Below, in pieces: positions 1 through 6,980 of a DNA stretch of 34,808 nucleotides. The notes beneath the pieces were generated by a model that worked only from the letters and a program-made list of their open reading frames with translations, had not been told where the DNA came from and ran no database searches. Source of the stretch: Deltaproteobacteria bacterium (GTDB lineage: Bacteria > Myxococcota_A > Polyangia > DRWM01 > JAAZOP01); NCBI GenBank assembly GCA_016218815.1, contig JACRCX010000108.1:1-34808 (forward strand), read 5' to 3'. The position numbers and the translations under genes are program-made. Positions within the stretch are counted from its first letter, which is position 1; each line of letters begins with the position of its first letter.

Positions 1-105
1 AAGAACCTGTACGATGTGCGGCGAGCAGCGACGGTGCAGAACTTCGAGAAGATCCAGCACTGCCTCGACGAGCGCGAGACGCGCGGACAGCGGAAGGCGG
101 CTTGA
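1..105 (+). CDS. C-terminal end of an unidentified protein (5' truncated by window edge)
   Basis: Reading from base 1 gives 34 in-frame codons ending in TGA at 103-105; the peptide ends ...QNFEKIQHCLDERE followed by a short basic tail. It looks like a charged amphipathic helix. The fragment is too short to assign a family. It is followed by about 220 bp with no gene, made of G-rich arrays and a family B repeat. That it is a real C-terminus is inferred only from the open frame and ordinary composition. Confidence 0.45.
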   Translation, partial: KNLYDVRRAATVQNFEKIQHCLDERETRGQRKAA

Positions 106-133
106 TGATGCTGGTTTCAAACCGGTCGGTGCT

Positions 134-290
134 CTAGGGGCGAGGGGGCGGGGGGGCGAGGGGGCGAGCGGGCGAGGGGGCGAGCGGCCGAGCGGGCGAG
201 CGGTAGCGCGGCGAGGGCGAGGGGGCGAGCGGGCGAGCGGGCGAGCGGTAGCGCGGCAACGGCGAGGGGGGCGGATCGCGCCAAGGGCGT
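134..290. repeat. G-rich tandem array, ~9-bp period (GGGCGAGCG-like)
   Basis: The stretch is built from imperfect copies of a 9-mer resembling GGGCGAGCG. It includes two longer blocks that share GAGCGGTAGCGCGGC at about 197-217 and 237-257. Runs of five or more G near 140-165 could form G-quadruplexes on the plus strand. No gene can be supported here; the frames running through it encode only Arg/Gly-rich low-complexity sequence. Confidence 0.7.
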
Positions 291-312
291 AGAGGATGCG
301 CAAGGGTGCAGG
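276..312 (+). repeat. Dispersed repeat family B, copy 1 (degenerate)
   Basis: The segment starts TCGCGCCAAGGGCG and continues with partial GCGCAAGGG-type units. It matches the family B copies at 12852 and 22104, which share the lead-in TTCGCGCCAAGGGCGC. It lies in plus orientation between the truncated gene and the zinc-ribbon gene and is the most diverged of the three copies. Confidence 0.55.
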
Positions 313-324
313 GAGGGAGAGCGT

Positions 325-1026
325 GTGAGCGGCGGAGCGATGACCTGTCCGGGTTGCGGGGCGAAGATTGCGCCGCCGGCGGGGGGTGGCGTTACGAAGT
401 GCGAGTATTGCGGGACGACGTTGCAGGTGCCTGCGGGGCCGTCCGCGGTCTTCCCGCCGCCGATGCACGTGCCGCCCGAGTCGCCGGGGTACGGTGCGCC
501 GCCGGGGTACGGTGCGGGGCAGGTTCCGCGGTTCCAGGTGCCGCAGCTTGTGCCGAAGAAGCGGCGCAGCCGGGCGAAGATCGCGATCATCGTGGTCGTG
601 GCGCTCGCGGCGGCCTCGGGCTTGGCGTACTTCATCTGGTACATGGCGTGGTCGCGCGTCGAAGGTCGGGTCGAATCCACGGGCGGGGTGCTGGGCACGT
701 GGTCGGCGTCGTTCGACGAGTGCAGGTCGGGCGATGCGTTCCACCCATCGTGGTTCGGGGTCGACCTGCGGGCCGGCTCGCCGTCCGCGCACGTGCAGGT
801 GCAGGGGGGCGACGCGCGGGCGAAGGTGGTGGTCAGCGGTGCGGCGGGGGACGAGCCGTACGTCAACCTGACGAAGGCCGGGTGCGCGACGTTCGACGTC
901 CTGGTGGAGTCGGGCAGCGCCGAGGTGAACGACGTGGACGCGGTGCAGGGCCGCGTGCACGTGGACTGCACCGCGGCGGACGGCGGGCGCATCCGCATCG
1001 ACGCCGAGTTCAAGGCGTGCCATTAG
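325..1026 (+). CDS. Zinc-ribbon, single-pass membrane protein of unknown function
   Basis: The protein has 233 residues. A CxxC...CxxC zinc ribbon (C8, C11, C26, C29) opens the protein, followed by a Pro/Gly/Tyr-rich linker (about 40-80), a basic KKRR stop and one transmembrane helix (about 86-108). A roughly 125-residue domain follows that should face the periplasm if the ribbon is cytoplasmic. The start is GTG at 325; ATG at 340 would begin immediately before the first Cys pair and is an equally good alternative. Ribbon-linker-helix-domain proteins of this kind are common in myxobacterial genomes, but I know no defined role. It converges with the minus-strand hydrolase gene at 1111. Confidence 0.75.
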   Translation: MSGGAMTCPGCGAKIAPPAGGGVTKCEYCGTTLQVPAGPSAVFPPPMHVPPESPGYGAPPGYGAGQVPRFQVPQLVPKKRRSRAKIAIIVVVALAAASGLAYFIWYMAWSRVEGRVESTGGVLGTWSASFDECRSGDAFHPSWFGVDLRAGSPSAHVQVQGGDARAKVVVSGAAGDEPYVNLTKAGCATFDVLVESGSAEVNDVDAVQGRVHVDCTAADGGRIRIDAEFKACH

Positions 1027-1029
1027 CGA

Positions 1030-1098
1030 ACGGTCGAGCGGTTGCTGGGGGGCGAGCGGCCGAGCGGTCGCTGGGGGGCGAGCGGTCGCTGGGGAGGG
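1030..1098. repeat. Short tandem repeat between convergent genes
   Basis: Three imperfect copies of a 21-30 bp unit containing CGAGCGGTCGCTGGGG lie between two convergent genes. The sequence is close to the GCGAGCGG array at 134-290. No T-rich terminator is visible here. Confidence 0.6.
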
Positions 1099-1110
1099 AA
1101 GGGCGGGGGA

Positions 1111-1776
1111 TCAGCGGGCGGGGCGGAGGAGGGGGAGGAGGGTACCGGTCGGGGGGACGGAGGCGAAGCCGTTGGCGAGGGCGCGCAGGGCGCCCAGGTG
1201 CAGGGTTTCGTCGGAGGAAGCGCAGGCATCGAGCGGCACGATCACGTCCAGCTCCCGGACGAACGCTTCGCGCGCGGTGGTTTCGACGCAGAGGTGGGTC
1301 ATGACGCCGGCAACGACGAGGGTGTCGGTGCGGCAGCGGCGCAGCCAGCGTGCGAGGCCGGTGCGGCGGAAGGCGGAGTACTGGGCCTTGCGGAAGACGG
1401 GTTCGCCGCGGCGGGGTGCGAGTTCGGGGATCAGGTCGGCCTGAGGCGTCCCTTCGCGGATCAGCCAGTGCCAGTGCCGGGACATGCTGCCGCGGCATTC
1501 GTCGGGCCGATGGGCGTGGCGCGTGTACGCGACGGGGAGGCCGGCGGTGCGGAACGCGTCGCGCAGGGCGAGGATGCGGGGCAGGACGGCGCGCGACGCG
1601 GGCAGGAACGCCTCGCCTTGCGGATCGGCGAACGCGCGCTCCAGGTCCACGATCAGGAGCGCGGCGCGCCGCAGGTCGGGGAGGGGCCTGCGGCGGGCCC
1701 AGGGACGAAGGGCTTTGGCCCAGCGCGTCGCCGTGCGATCCAGAGACCGAGCCGTCACGTACTTCTTCCGCGCCAA
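1111..1776 (-). CDS. Isochorismatase-family cysteine hydrolase
   Basis: The protein has 221 residues, with a basic N-terminal extension of about 35 residues before an isochorismatase-like alpha/beta fold. The three catalytic positions of the family are visible: D44 in LLIVDLERAF, K130 in FRKAQYSAF and C163 in VMTHLCVETTAREAF, the last at the nucleophile elbow. Members hydrolyse amides, nicotinamide, N-carbamoylsarcosine or isochorismate; the substrate cannot be read from sequence, and the HLCVE motif is generic. The start is a TTG codon after a purine-rich AAGGGGAAG; no upstream ATG is in frame, so the N-terminus is uncertain. It follows asnS on the same strand after about 100 bp that carry repeat A1, so cotranscription is possible but not certain. 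Confidence 0.85.
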   Translation of the reverse strand: MARKKYVTARSLDRTATRWAKALRPWARRRPLPDLRRAALLIVDLERAFADPQGEAFLPASRAVLPRILALRDAFRTAGLPVAYTRHAHRPDECRGSMSRHWHWLIREGTPQADLIPELAPRRGEPVFRKAQYSAFRRTGLARWLRRCRTDTLVVAGVMTHLCVETTAREAFVRELDVIVPLDACASSDETLHLGALRALANGFASVPPTGTLLPLLRPAR

Positions 1777-1796
1777 GCTGCTTCCCCTTCCCGAGT

Positions 1797-1837
1797 CTTC
1801 TCAGCGTTGCTCTCAGCGCCCTCAGCGTCTCAGCGGT
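1797..1837 (-). repeat. Dispersed repeat family A, copy 1
   Basis: On the minus strand this reads ACCGCTGAGACGCTGAGGGC followed by two more GCTGAG units. It begins about 40 nt after the asnS stop codon in the sense orientation of that gene. As in the other copies, a purine-rich tract containing GAGGGCGCGGAG precedes it. Confidence 0.85.
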
Positions 1838-1877
1838 GAACTCGGTTTCAGTGCCCTCCCTCCCCTCCGCGCCCTCC

Positions 1878-3176
1878 TCACGGGGAGAGTCTCGACATGA
1901 GGCGCGGGAAGGGGATGGTTTCGCGGATGTGGGGGAGACCGCAGAGCCAGGCCACGGTGCGTTCGACGCCGATGCCGAAGCCCGAGTGCGGGACGGTGCC
2001 CCAGCGGCGCAGATCGAGGTACCACTCGAAGGCTTCCCGCGGCAGCTTGTGTTTCTCGAGGGAGGCTTCGAGGGTCGCGAGGTCGTCCTCGCGCTGGCTG
2101 CCGCCGACGATTTCGCCGTAGCCTTCGGGCGCCAGGACGTCGACGGCCAGGGCGAGCCGCGGGTCCTGCGGATCGCGCTTCATGTAGAATGCCTTCACGT
2201 CGGCGGGGTAGCGGTGGACCATGAGCGGCGAGTCGTGCTGCTTCGACAGGATCGTCTCCTCGTCGCCGCCGAAATCGGCGCCCCACTCGACGGCCGTTCC
2301 GGCGCTCTTGAGGATCCCGATCGCCTCGTCGTAGCGGATGCGAGGGAAGGGCTTGTGGATCGCCTCGAGCTTCGAGACATCGCGCTCGACGACCTTGAGC
2401 TCCTCGCGGCGCCTGTCCAGGACGCGGGCGACGACGGCGACGAGGAGGTCCTCGATGATTGCCATGTCGCCGGCGAGGTCGACGAAGGCCATCTCGGGCT
2501 CGACCATCCAGAACTCGGTGAGGTGCCGGCGCGTCTTCGATTTCTCGGCGCGGAAGGTGGGGCCGAAGCAGTAGACGCGGCCGAAGGCCATGGCGGCGGC
2601 TTCCATGTAGAGCTGTCCGGACTGGGTGAGGTAGGCCTTTTCCCCGAAGTAGTCGGTCTCGAAGAGGGTCGAGGTGCCTTCGCAGGCGGCGGGGGTGAGG
2701 ATCGGCGCATCGATCAGGGTGAAGCCCGTGGCGTCGAGGTGATCGCGGATGGCGCGGATGATCTCGGCGCGGACGGCGAGGATGGCCTGCTGGCGGCGGG
2801 AGCGCAGCCACAGGTGGCGGTGGTCCATGAGGAAGTCGGTGCCGGCCTCCTTCTTCTGGATCGGGTAGTCGAGGCCGGCGGGGGCGACGATGGAGAAGGC
2901 GGTGACGGCCAGCTCGAATCCGATCGGCGAGCGGGGGTCCTCGCGAACCGTGCCGGACACCTCGACGGACGATTCCAGCGGCAGCGCGCCGGCGGCGGCG
3001 AAGGACTCGTCGCCGACGACCTTCTTCTCCATGACGCACTGGATCGTGCCGGTGCCGTCGCGCACCTGCAGGAAGTGCAGCTTGCCGCTGGAGCGGCGGT
3101 TGGCCAGCCACCCCTTGAGGGTGACTTCCTGCCCGAGGTCTTTGCGAATCGCGGAAACGAACGTCCAGCTCGGCAT
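1878..3176 (-). CDS. asnS: Asparaginyl-tRNA synthetase
   Basis: The enzyme charges tRNA-Asn with asparagine. The 432-residue protein has the two-part class IIb layout: an N-terminal OB-fold anticodon-binding domain (about 1-110, with GWLANRRSSGKLHFLQVRDG) and a class II catalytic core. Motif 2 is seen around FRAEKSKTRRHLTEFWMVEPE, and motif 3 in the C-terminal GFGIGVERTVAWLCG. The conserved GGSQRE and HSGFG segments favour AsnS over AspS. The length is slightly short but normal for bacterial AsnS. The ATG at 3176 lies 2 nt beyond the stop of the upstream lipoprotein gene, so the two are probably translationally coupled. An encoded AsnRS means the organism need not rely solely on the GatCAB transamidation route for Asn-tRNA. 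Confidence 0.96.
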   Translation of the reverse strand: MPSWTFVSAIRKDLGQEVTLKGWLANRRSSGKLHFLQVRDGTGTIQCVMEKKVVGDESFAAAGALPLESSVEVSGTVREDPRSPIGFELAVTAFSIVAPAGLDYPIQKKEAGTDFLMDHRHLWLRSRRQQAILAVRAEIIRAIRDHLDATGFTLIDAPILTPAACEGTSTLFETDYFGEKAYLTQSGQLYMEAAAMAFGRVYCFGPTFRAEKSKTRRHLTEFWMVEPEMAFVDLAGDMAIIEDLLVAVVARVLDRRREELKVVERDVSKLEAIHKPFPRIRYDEAIGILKSAGTAVEWGADFGGDEETILSKQHDSPLMVHRYPADVKAFYMKRDPQDPRLALAVDVLAPEGYGEIVGGSQREDDLATLEASLEKHKLPREAFEWYLDLRRWGTVPHSGFGIGVERTVAWLCGLPHIRETIPFPRLMSRLSP

Positions 3177-3178
3177 GG

Positions 3179-4393
3179 CTACTCCTTGTCTCCGCCGTCC
3201 GGTTCGCCGGCGGTCGGGGGGGAAGGCGGGGCGTCGACAGTCGAGAGTCGAGAGTCGACAGTTCCTTCGTGTGACGGGAAGGAAGCGGAAGGTACCGACT
3301 CGGAGGGTTGCGGCTCGGTTGGCGCGTCAGGCGGTTCGTTTGCGGCGGGTTGCGGCTCGGGGGGCCGGGCCGCGGCGTCGGAGCGGACTCGTGCGGGGCG
3401 CTCGGCGTCGGGCGGTGCGTCGGGCGCATCGTCGGTCGCGTCGGCGGTGGCGTCGGGGAGCGAGGCTTCGCGAGCGCAGGAGGGCTCGCGGGCCAGGGCG
3501 AAGCGGTGATCCCACTCGAAGGCGCAGACGGCGTTGCCGATGACGGGCAGGTGTCCGCGCAAGGGAGCGACGGTGGCGTCGAGGCAGTCCTGCAGGTTCT
3601 TCTTGTCGCCTTCCAGGCCGGAGAGGACGGCGGAGAGCTCGTAGGTCGCGCGGCCGTCGTCCTGGATCGAGCGGGCGAGGCGCACGGTGGTCTCGCCGGA
3701 GCGCCAGGCGGGGTCGTCGTCCGCGTGGGCGCGCCAGCACTCGTCGATGGCCGGCAGGAGCCCGGCGATCTTCGGGGCGAGCGACTGGGAGACGGCGAGC
3801 TGTGTCTCGTCGCAGTTGGTGTGGGTGCCGCCGGTCGACAGGGCGCGGGCGGCGGGGATGCCGGCGGGGACGAACGTGCTTTCGAGGGAGCCGCAGATGG
3901 CGGGGATGACGGTGACGAATTCGCCGGCGCCGGCGGCGGTGCAGGTCATCCTGCGGCAGGGAGCGTCGCGCGTGAAGGAGCAGGAACCGTCGCGGCAGGC
4001 GCCGCCACCGCCGGAGCCCGAGGCCTGCGGGGTGGATTCGACGCGGATCGTCACGGGAGGGAAGCCGGTGGCGTCGAGGGTCACGACGTCGCCGTCGACC
4101 CGGGCGTCGAGGTTTTGCGGGGCGCGGAGGTGGAGGCGCAGGGAGTCGAACGCGAGGTCACGGAGGGGTCCGGGGACGAAGGCGGGCGGGGCGTCGGAGG
4201 CGTCGGATGCGGCGGGGGCGGCGTCCTTGCCGCGGCATCCTGCGGCGAGCATCGCGGCCGACGCGAGCGCGAGCGCCGCGAGGGCGGACCCGCGCGCCGC
4301 CGAATCGGCGAAGGGTCGCGGGAGGGAGCGAACGGCGAGGGACAACGGGCCAACCTCCGCGGCGCGGCGCGCCGTGCGGGGCAAGATACGCAT
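3179..4393 (-). CDS. Cys-containing lipoprotein of unknown function, cotranscribed with asnS
   Basis: The 404-residue protein starts at the ATG at 4393; an upstream frame exists but would read through repeat C1. It has a long n-region and then a hydrophobic stretch ending in LAAGC (C53), a good lipobox. The mature part has several paired Cys (ACRDGSC, CRRMTC, a motif near HTNCDE) and a region ELSAVLSGLEGDKKNLQDCLD that resembles myxobacterial proteins with AgmX/TonB-C-like periplasmic domains; I would not name a family. The last ~90 residues are low-complexity Asp/Pro/Ala/Glu and include 20 residues encoded by dispersed repeat D1. The stop overlaps the asnS leader, leaving a 2-nt gap, so this is the first gene of an operon with asnS. 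Its role is unknown. Confidence 0.75.
   Translation of the reverse strand: MRILPRTARRAAEVGPLSLAVRSLPRPFADSAARGSALAALALASAAMLAAGCRGKDAAPAASDASDAPPAFVPGPLRDLAFDSLRLHLRAPQNLDARVDGDVVTLDATGFPPVTIRVESTPQASGSGGGGACRDGSCSFTRDAPCRRMTCTAAGAGEFVTVIPAICGSLESTFVPAGIPAARALSTGGTHTNCDETQLAVSQSLAPKIAGLLPAIDECWRAHADDDPAWRSGETTVRLARSIQDDGRATYELSAVLSGLEGDKKNLQDCLDATVAPLRGHLPVIGNAVCAFEWDHRFALAREPSCAREASLPDATADATDDAPDAPPDAERPARVRSDAAARPPEPQPAANEPPDAPTEPQPSESVPSASFPSHEGTVDSRLSTVDAPPSPPTAGEPDGGDKE
3233..3292. repeat. Dispersed repeat family D, copy 1, inside a coding region
   Basis: The 60-bp element carries nested GTCGACAGTCGAGAGTCGA-type units followed by GACAGTTCC and ends in GCGGAAGG. It is clearly homologous to 8752-8811. 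Here it encodes part of the low-complexity tail of the lipoprotein (TVDSRLSTVD on the minus strand). Confidence 0.8.
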
Positions 4394-4423
4394 GGGGGCG
4401 CGGGGGTGTCCAGGGCGGGGTGG

Positions 4424-4475
4424 GGAGTTGTTGGTTGTTGGTTGGACGAACGGGGGGAGTTGTTGGTCCGGAGGT
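4424..4475 (+). repeat. Dispersed repeat family C, copy 1
   Basis: The element has the form GAGTTGTTGGTTGTTGGT, a spacer of about 16 bp, then GAGTTGTTGGTCCGG. It occupies the 134-bp divergent intergenic region between the lipoprotein gene and modA. Three further copies are at 12892, 19858 and 23276, all in the same orientation. Confidence 0.85.
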
Positions 4476-4513
4476 GCGGGGGAGCGGTGCTTCCTTACGG
4501 CCGCGCGGCGCGC

Positions 4514-4519
4514 CATACT
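4514..4519 (+). promoter_or_regulatory. Candidate -10 element for modA (possibly leaderless)
   Basis: CATACT (4 of 6 matches to the sigma-70 -10) lies 8 nt before the modA ATG, and no Shine-Dalgarno sequence is present. No good -35 is found at the right spacing, so this is the weakest of the leaderless candidates. No ModE-type palindrome was seen in the same region. Confidence 0.3.
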
Positions 4520-4527
4520 GTCCGCCG

Positions 4528-5286
4528 ATGAAGCTGGTGACGGTCCTGCTGCTCGCTTGTGGTGCGGCGGCCTGCCGCGGCGGGAGCGTACGTTCCGGGG
4601 ACACCGTGCGGGTCGTGGCGGCGGCGTCGTTGCGGGACGCGTTGGGGGAGGTGGAGGCGGCGTTCGAGCGGAAGCATCCGGGGATGAGCGTCGAGGTCGT
4701 GTTCACTTCTTCGGGCGCGGCGGTCGAGCAGCTCGTGCAGGGCGCGCCGTTCGAGGTGTTCCTGTCGGCCGACGGGAAGCACGTGGACGAGGTGGTGCGG
4801 CGCGGGCTGGCGACGCCGGAGAACCGGCGCGTGTACGCGCGCGGGCGGTTGGCGCTGTGGATCCCATCGCGCGTGGGCGTGGTGCCGCAGGGGTTATCGG
4901 CGCTCGAGGATCCGCGAGTGCGGCGGGTGGCGATCGCGAATCCGGACACGGCGCCGTACGGGCGCGCGGCGCGCGAGGCGCTGGTGGCCGCCGGGCTGTG
5001 GGAGCGCATCCAGGGCAGGCTGGTCTTCGGCCAGGACATCGCGCAGGCGGCGCAGCAGGCGCAGGTGGCCGCGGACGCGGGGCTGCTGGCGTTGTCGTTG
5101 GTGTTGTCGCCGGCGCTGCGCGAGAGCGGAGCGTACTGGGTCGTGCCGTCCGAGCTGCACGGGCCGCTGGACCAGGTGCTGGTGCTGCTGCGTGAGACCC
5201 CTGCGTCGCGGGCCTTCGTGGAGTTCCTGCTCGGGGAAGAGGCGCGGGGCATCCTGGCGCGGTACGGCTACGAGGGGACTCGATGA
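4528..5286 (+). CDS. modA: Molybdate/tungstate ABC transporter substrate-binding protein
   Basis: The protein captures oxyanion in the periplasm and delivers it to ModBC. The 252-residue sequence starts with a lipoprotein signal (hydrophobic stretch ending LLLAC or GAAAC, C11 or C16), suggesting outer-leaflet anchoring rather than a free periplasmic protein. The ModA landmarks are present: VVAAASLRDAL at the N-terminus of the mature domain, TSSGAAVEQLVQGAPFEVFLSAD, and IANPDTAPYGRAAREAL. The ATG at 4528 is the first good start after the divergent spacer. The stop overlaps modB by 4 nt (ATGA). Molybdate is the default substrate; tungstate cannot be excluded. Confidence 0.92.
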   Translation: MKLVTVLLLACGAAACRGGSVRSGDTVRVVAAASLRDALGEVEAAFERKHPGMSVEVVFTSSGAAVEQLVQGAPFEVFLSADGKHVDEVVRRGLATPENRRVYARGRLALWIPSRVGVVPQGLSALEDPRVRRVAIANPDTAPYGRAAREALVAAGLWERIQGRLVFGQDIAQAAQQAQVAADAGLLALSLVLSPALRESGAYWVVPSELHGPLDQVLVLLRETPASRAFVEFLLGEEARGILARYGYEGTR

Positions 5287-5966
5287 CGGGGTCGCTGCTG
5301 TTGACGCTCGAGCTGGCGCTATGGACGGCGGCGATCGTGCTGGTGCTGGGGGCGCCGCTGGCGTGGGTGCTGGCGCGGCGGCGGTTCTTCGGGCGGCGGG
5401 TGCTGGAGACGATCCTGCTCCTGCCGCTGGTGCTGCCGCCGACGGTCCTGGGTTTCTACCTGCTGGTGGTGCTGGGAGAGAACGGACCGCTGGCGCGGTG
5501 GCTGGGCGTGCACTGGGCGTTCCGGTTCGAGGGGATCGTGGTCGGCTCGGTGCTGTTCAACCTGCCGTTCGCGCTGACGGCGTACCGGGAGACCTTCCGG
5601 GCGCTGGACGAAGACCTGCTGCAGACGGCGCGGACGCTGGGGGCGTCGCCGCTGCGGGTGATGCGGGAGGTGGTGCTGCCGCTGTCGTGGCCGGGGCTCC
5701 TGGCGGGGACGCTGCTGGCGTTCGCGCACACGCTGGGCGAGTTCGGGGTGGTGCTGATGATCGGGGGGAGCATTCCGGGGGAGACGCGGGTGGTGAGCAT
5801 CCACCTGTTCGAGTTGACGCAGGCGCTGCGGATGGAGGAGGCGCACGAGGCGGCGCTGGTGCTGGTGGGGCTGTCGTTCGTCTTCCTGTTCGCGATTCGG
5901 ACGCTGGAGGTGCGATGGACGTCCGGTACCGGCTGGAGCGGCCGATCGCGCTCGAGGCCGAGCTGA
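5283..5966 (+). CDS. modB: Molybdate ABC transporter permease
   Basis: This is the membrane channel of the transporter. The 227-residue protein has about five transmembrane helices and the MetI-like permease signature, with the cytoplasmic EAA loop visible as TARTLGASPLRVMREVVLPLSWPGLLAG. LPLVLPPTVLGFYLL and HTLGEFGVVLMIGGSIPGET are typical ModB segments. It overlaps modA by 4 nt. Its C-terminus runs 52 nt into modC, so the last ~17 residues (RWTSGTGWSGRS...) are encoded by DNA that also specifies the ModC N-terminus and are not conserved permease sequence. Confidence 0.93.
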   Translation: MTGSLLLTLELALWTAAIVLVLGAPLAWVLARRRFFGRRVLETILLLPLVLPPTVLGFYLLVVLGENGPLARWLGVHWAFRFEGIVVGSVLFNLPFALTAYRETFRALDEDLLQTARTLGASPLRVMREVVLPLSWPGLLAGTLLAFAHTLGEFGVVLMIGGSIPGETRVVSIHLFELTQALRMEEAHEAALVLVGLSFVFLFAIRTLEVRWTSGTGWSGRSRSRPS

Positions 5967-6958
5967 CGATCGACGGGCTGACGGTGCTCCTGGGACCGAG
6001 CGGAGCGGGGAAGACCTCGCTGCTCAAGGCGCTGGCGGGGCTGTTGCCGGGGGAGGGGACGCCGTGGGGCGGGTGGGTGCCGGAGCGGCGCCCCGTGGGC
6101 TACCTGCCGCAGCACCACGCGCTGTTCCCGCACCTGACGGCGCTGCGCAACGTGGCTTTCCCGCTGGGCGGGCTGCCGCGGGCCCGGCGGGAGGAGCGGG
6201 CGCGGGAGCTGCTGGGGAAGGTCGGGATTCCCTCGCTGGCGGGGCGCTACCCGCGGGAGCTGAGCGGCGGGGAGCAGCAACGGGTGGCGCTGGCGCGGGC
6301 GCTGGCGCGCGAGCCGGAGCTGCTGCTGCTGGACGAGCCGACGAGCGCGTTGGACTCGGCGACGCGCGACGACGTGCTGGCGGAGCTGCAGCGGCAGATC
6401 CGGGCGACCGGGATCCCGGCGCTGGTGGTGACGCACGACGCGACGGTGGCGCAGGTGGCGGACCGGATGGCGGTGCTGCTGGGCGGGCGGGTCGTGCAGC
6501 AGGGGACGCCGACCGAGGTGTTCACGCGTCCGGCGAACCTGGAGGTCGCGCGCCAAGTGGGGATGCGCAACCTGTTCGACGGGACGGTGGTGGAGGTCGA
6601 CGGCGAGCGCGCGTGGTTGGACACGCCGGCGGGGCGGCTGCGGGCGGAGGCGCGACCGTGGTTGCGGGTGGGGCTGGCGGTGCGCTGGGGGATTCGTTCC
6701 GAGGAGGTGATGGTCATCCGCCCCGATCGAGCGATTTCGGAGCCGGTGCAGGACAACCGGCTGGCGGGGCGGATCGTGTCGTTGTTGCAGCAGGGTTTGT
6801 ACGTGCGGGTGGAGTTTCGCGGGCCGGTGGGGCTGGAGATCCTGCTGCCGCGTCACGTGCAGGACCGGCTGGGGCTGGCGGTCGGGCAGGAGCGGGAGGT
6901 TTCGCTGAAGCCGCGGTACGTGCAGTTGTTCGAGGGGGGAAGGGCATCCGCTCGCTGA
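5915..6958 (+). CDS. modC: Molybdate ABC transporter ATP-binding protein
   Basis: This ATPase powers uptake. The 347-residue protein starts at the ATG at 5915, inside modB. It has Walker A GPSGAGKT (27-34), a Q-loop at Q66, the ABC signature LSGGEQQRVALARAL (from 116), Walker B LLLLDEPTSALD (136-147) and the switch His H174. A C-terminal region (about 280-345, beginning NRLAGRIVSLLQQGLYVRVEF) resembles the TOBE/MOP oxyanion-binding domain used for trans-inhibition of ModC by molybdate. An earlier in-frame start would only add sequence that is out of frame with modB and Gly/Ala-rich, so it was rejected. The gene ends 22 bp before a convergent gene. Confidence 0.94.
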   Translation: MDVRYRLERPIALEAELTIDGLTVLLGPSGAGKTSLLKALAGLLPGEGTPWGGWVPERRPVGYLPQHHALFPHLTALRNVAFPLGGLPRARREERARELLGKVGIPSLAGRYPRELSGGEQQRVALARALAREPELLLLDEPTSALDSATRDDVLAELQRQIRATGIPALVVTHDATVAQVADRMAVLLGGRVVQQGTPTEVFTRPANLEVARQVGMRNLFDGTVVEVDGERAWLDTPAGRLRAEARPWLRVGLAVRWGIRSEEVMVIRPDRAISEPVQDNRLAGRIVSLLQQGLYVRVEFRGPVGLEILLPRHVQDRLGLAVGQEREVSLKPRYVQLFEGGRASAR

Positions 6959-6980
6959 AGCTCGCGGTTCGGAAGGGGGG

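Noticed and set aside
4394..4527. ModE binding site or molybdenum riboswitch upstream of modA
   Set aside because: No ModE-type palindrome and no space for a structured leader if transcription starts near the ATG; the gap is mostly repeat C1.
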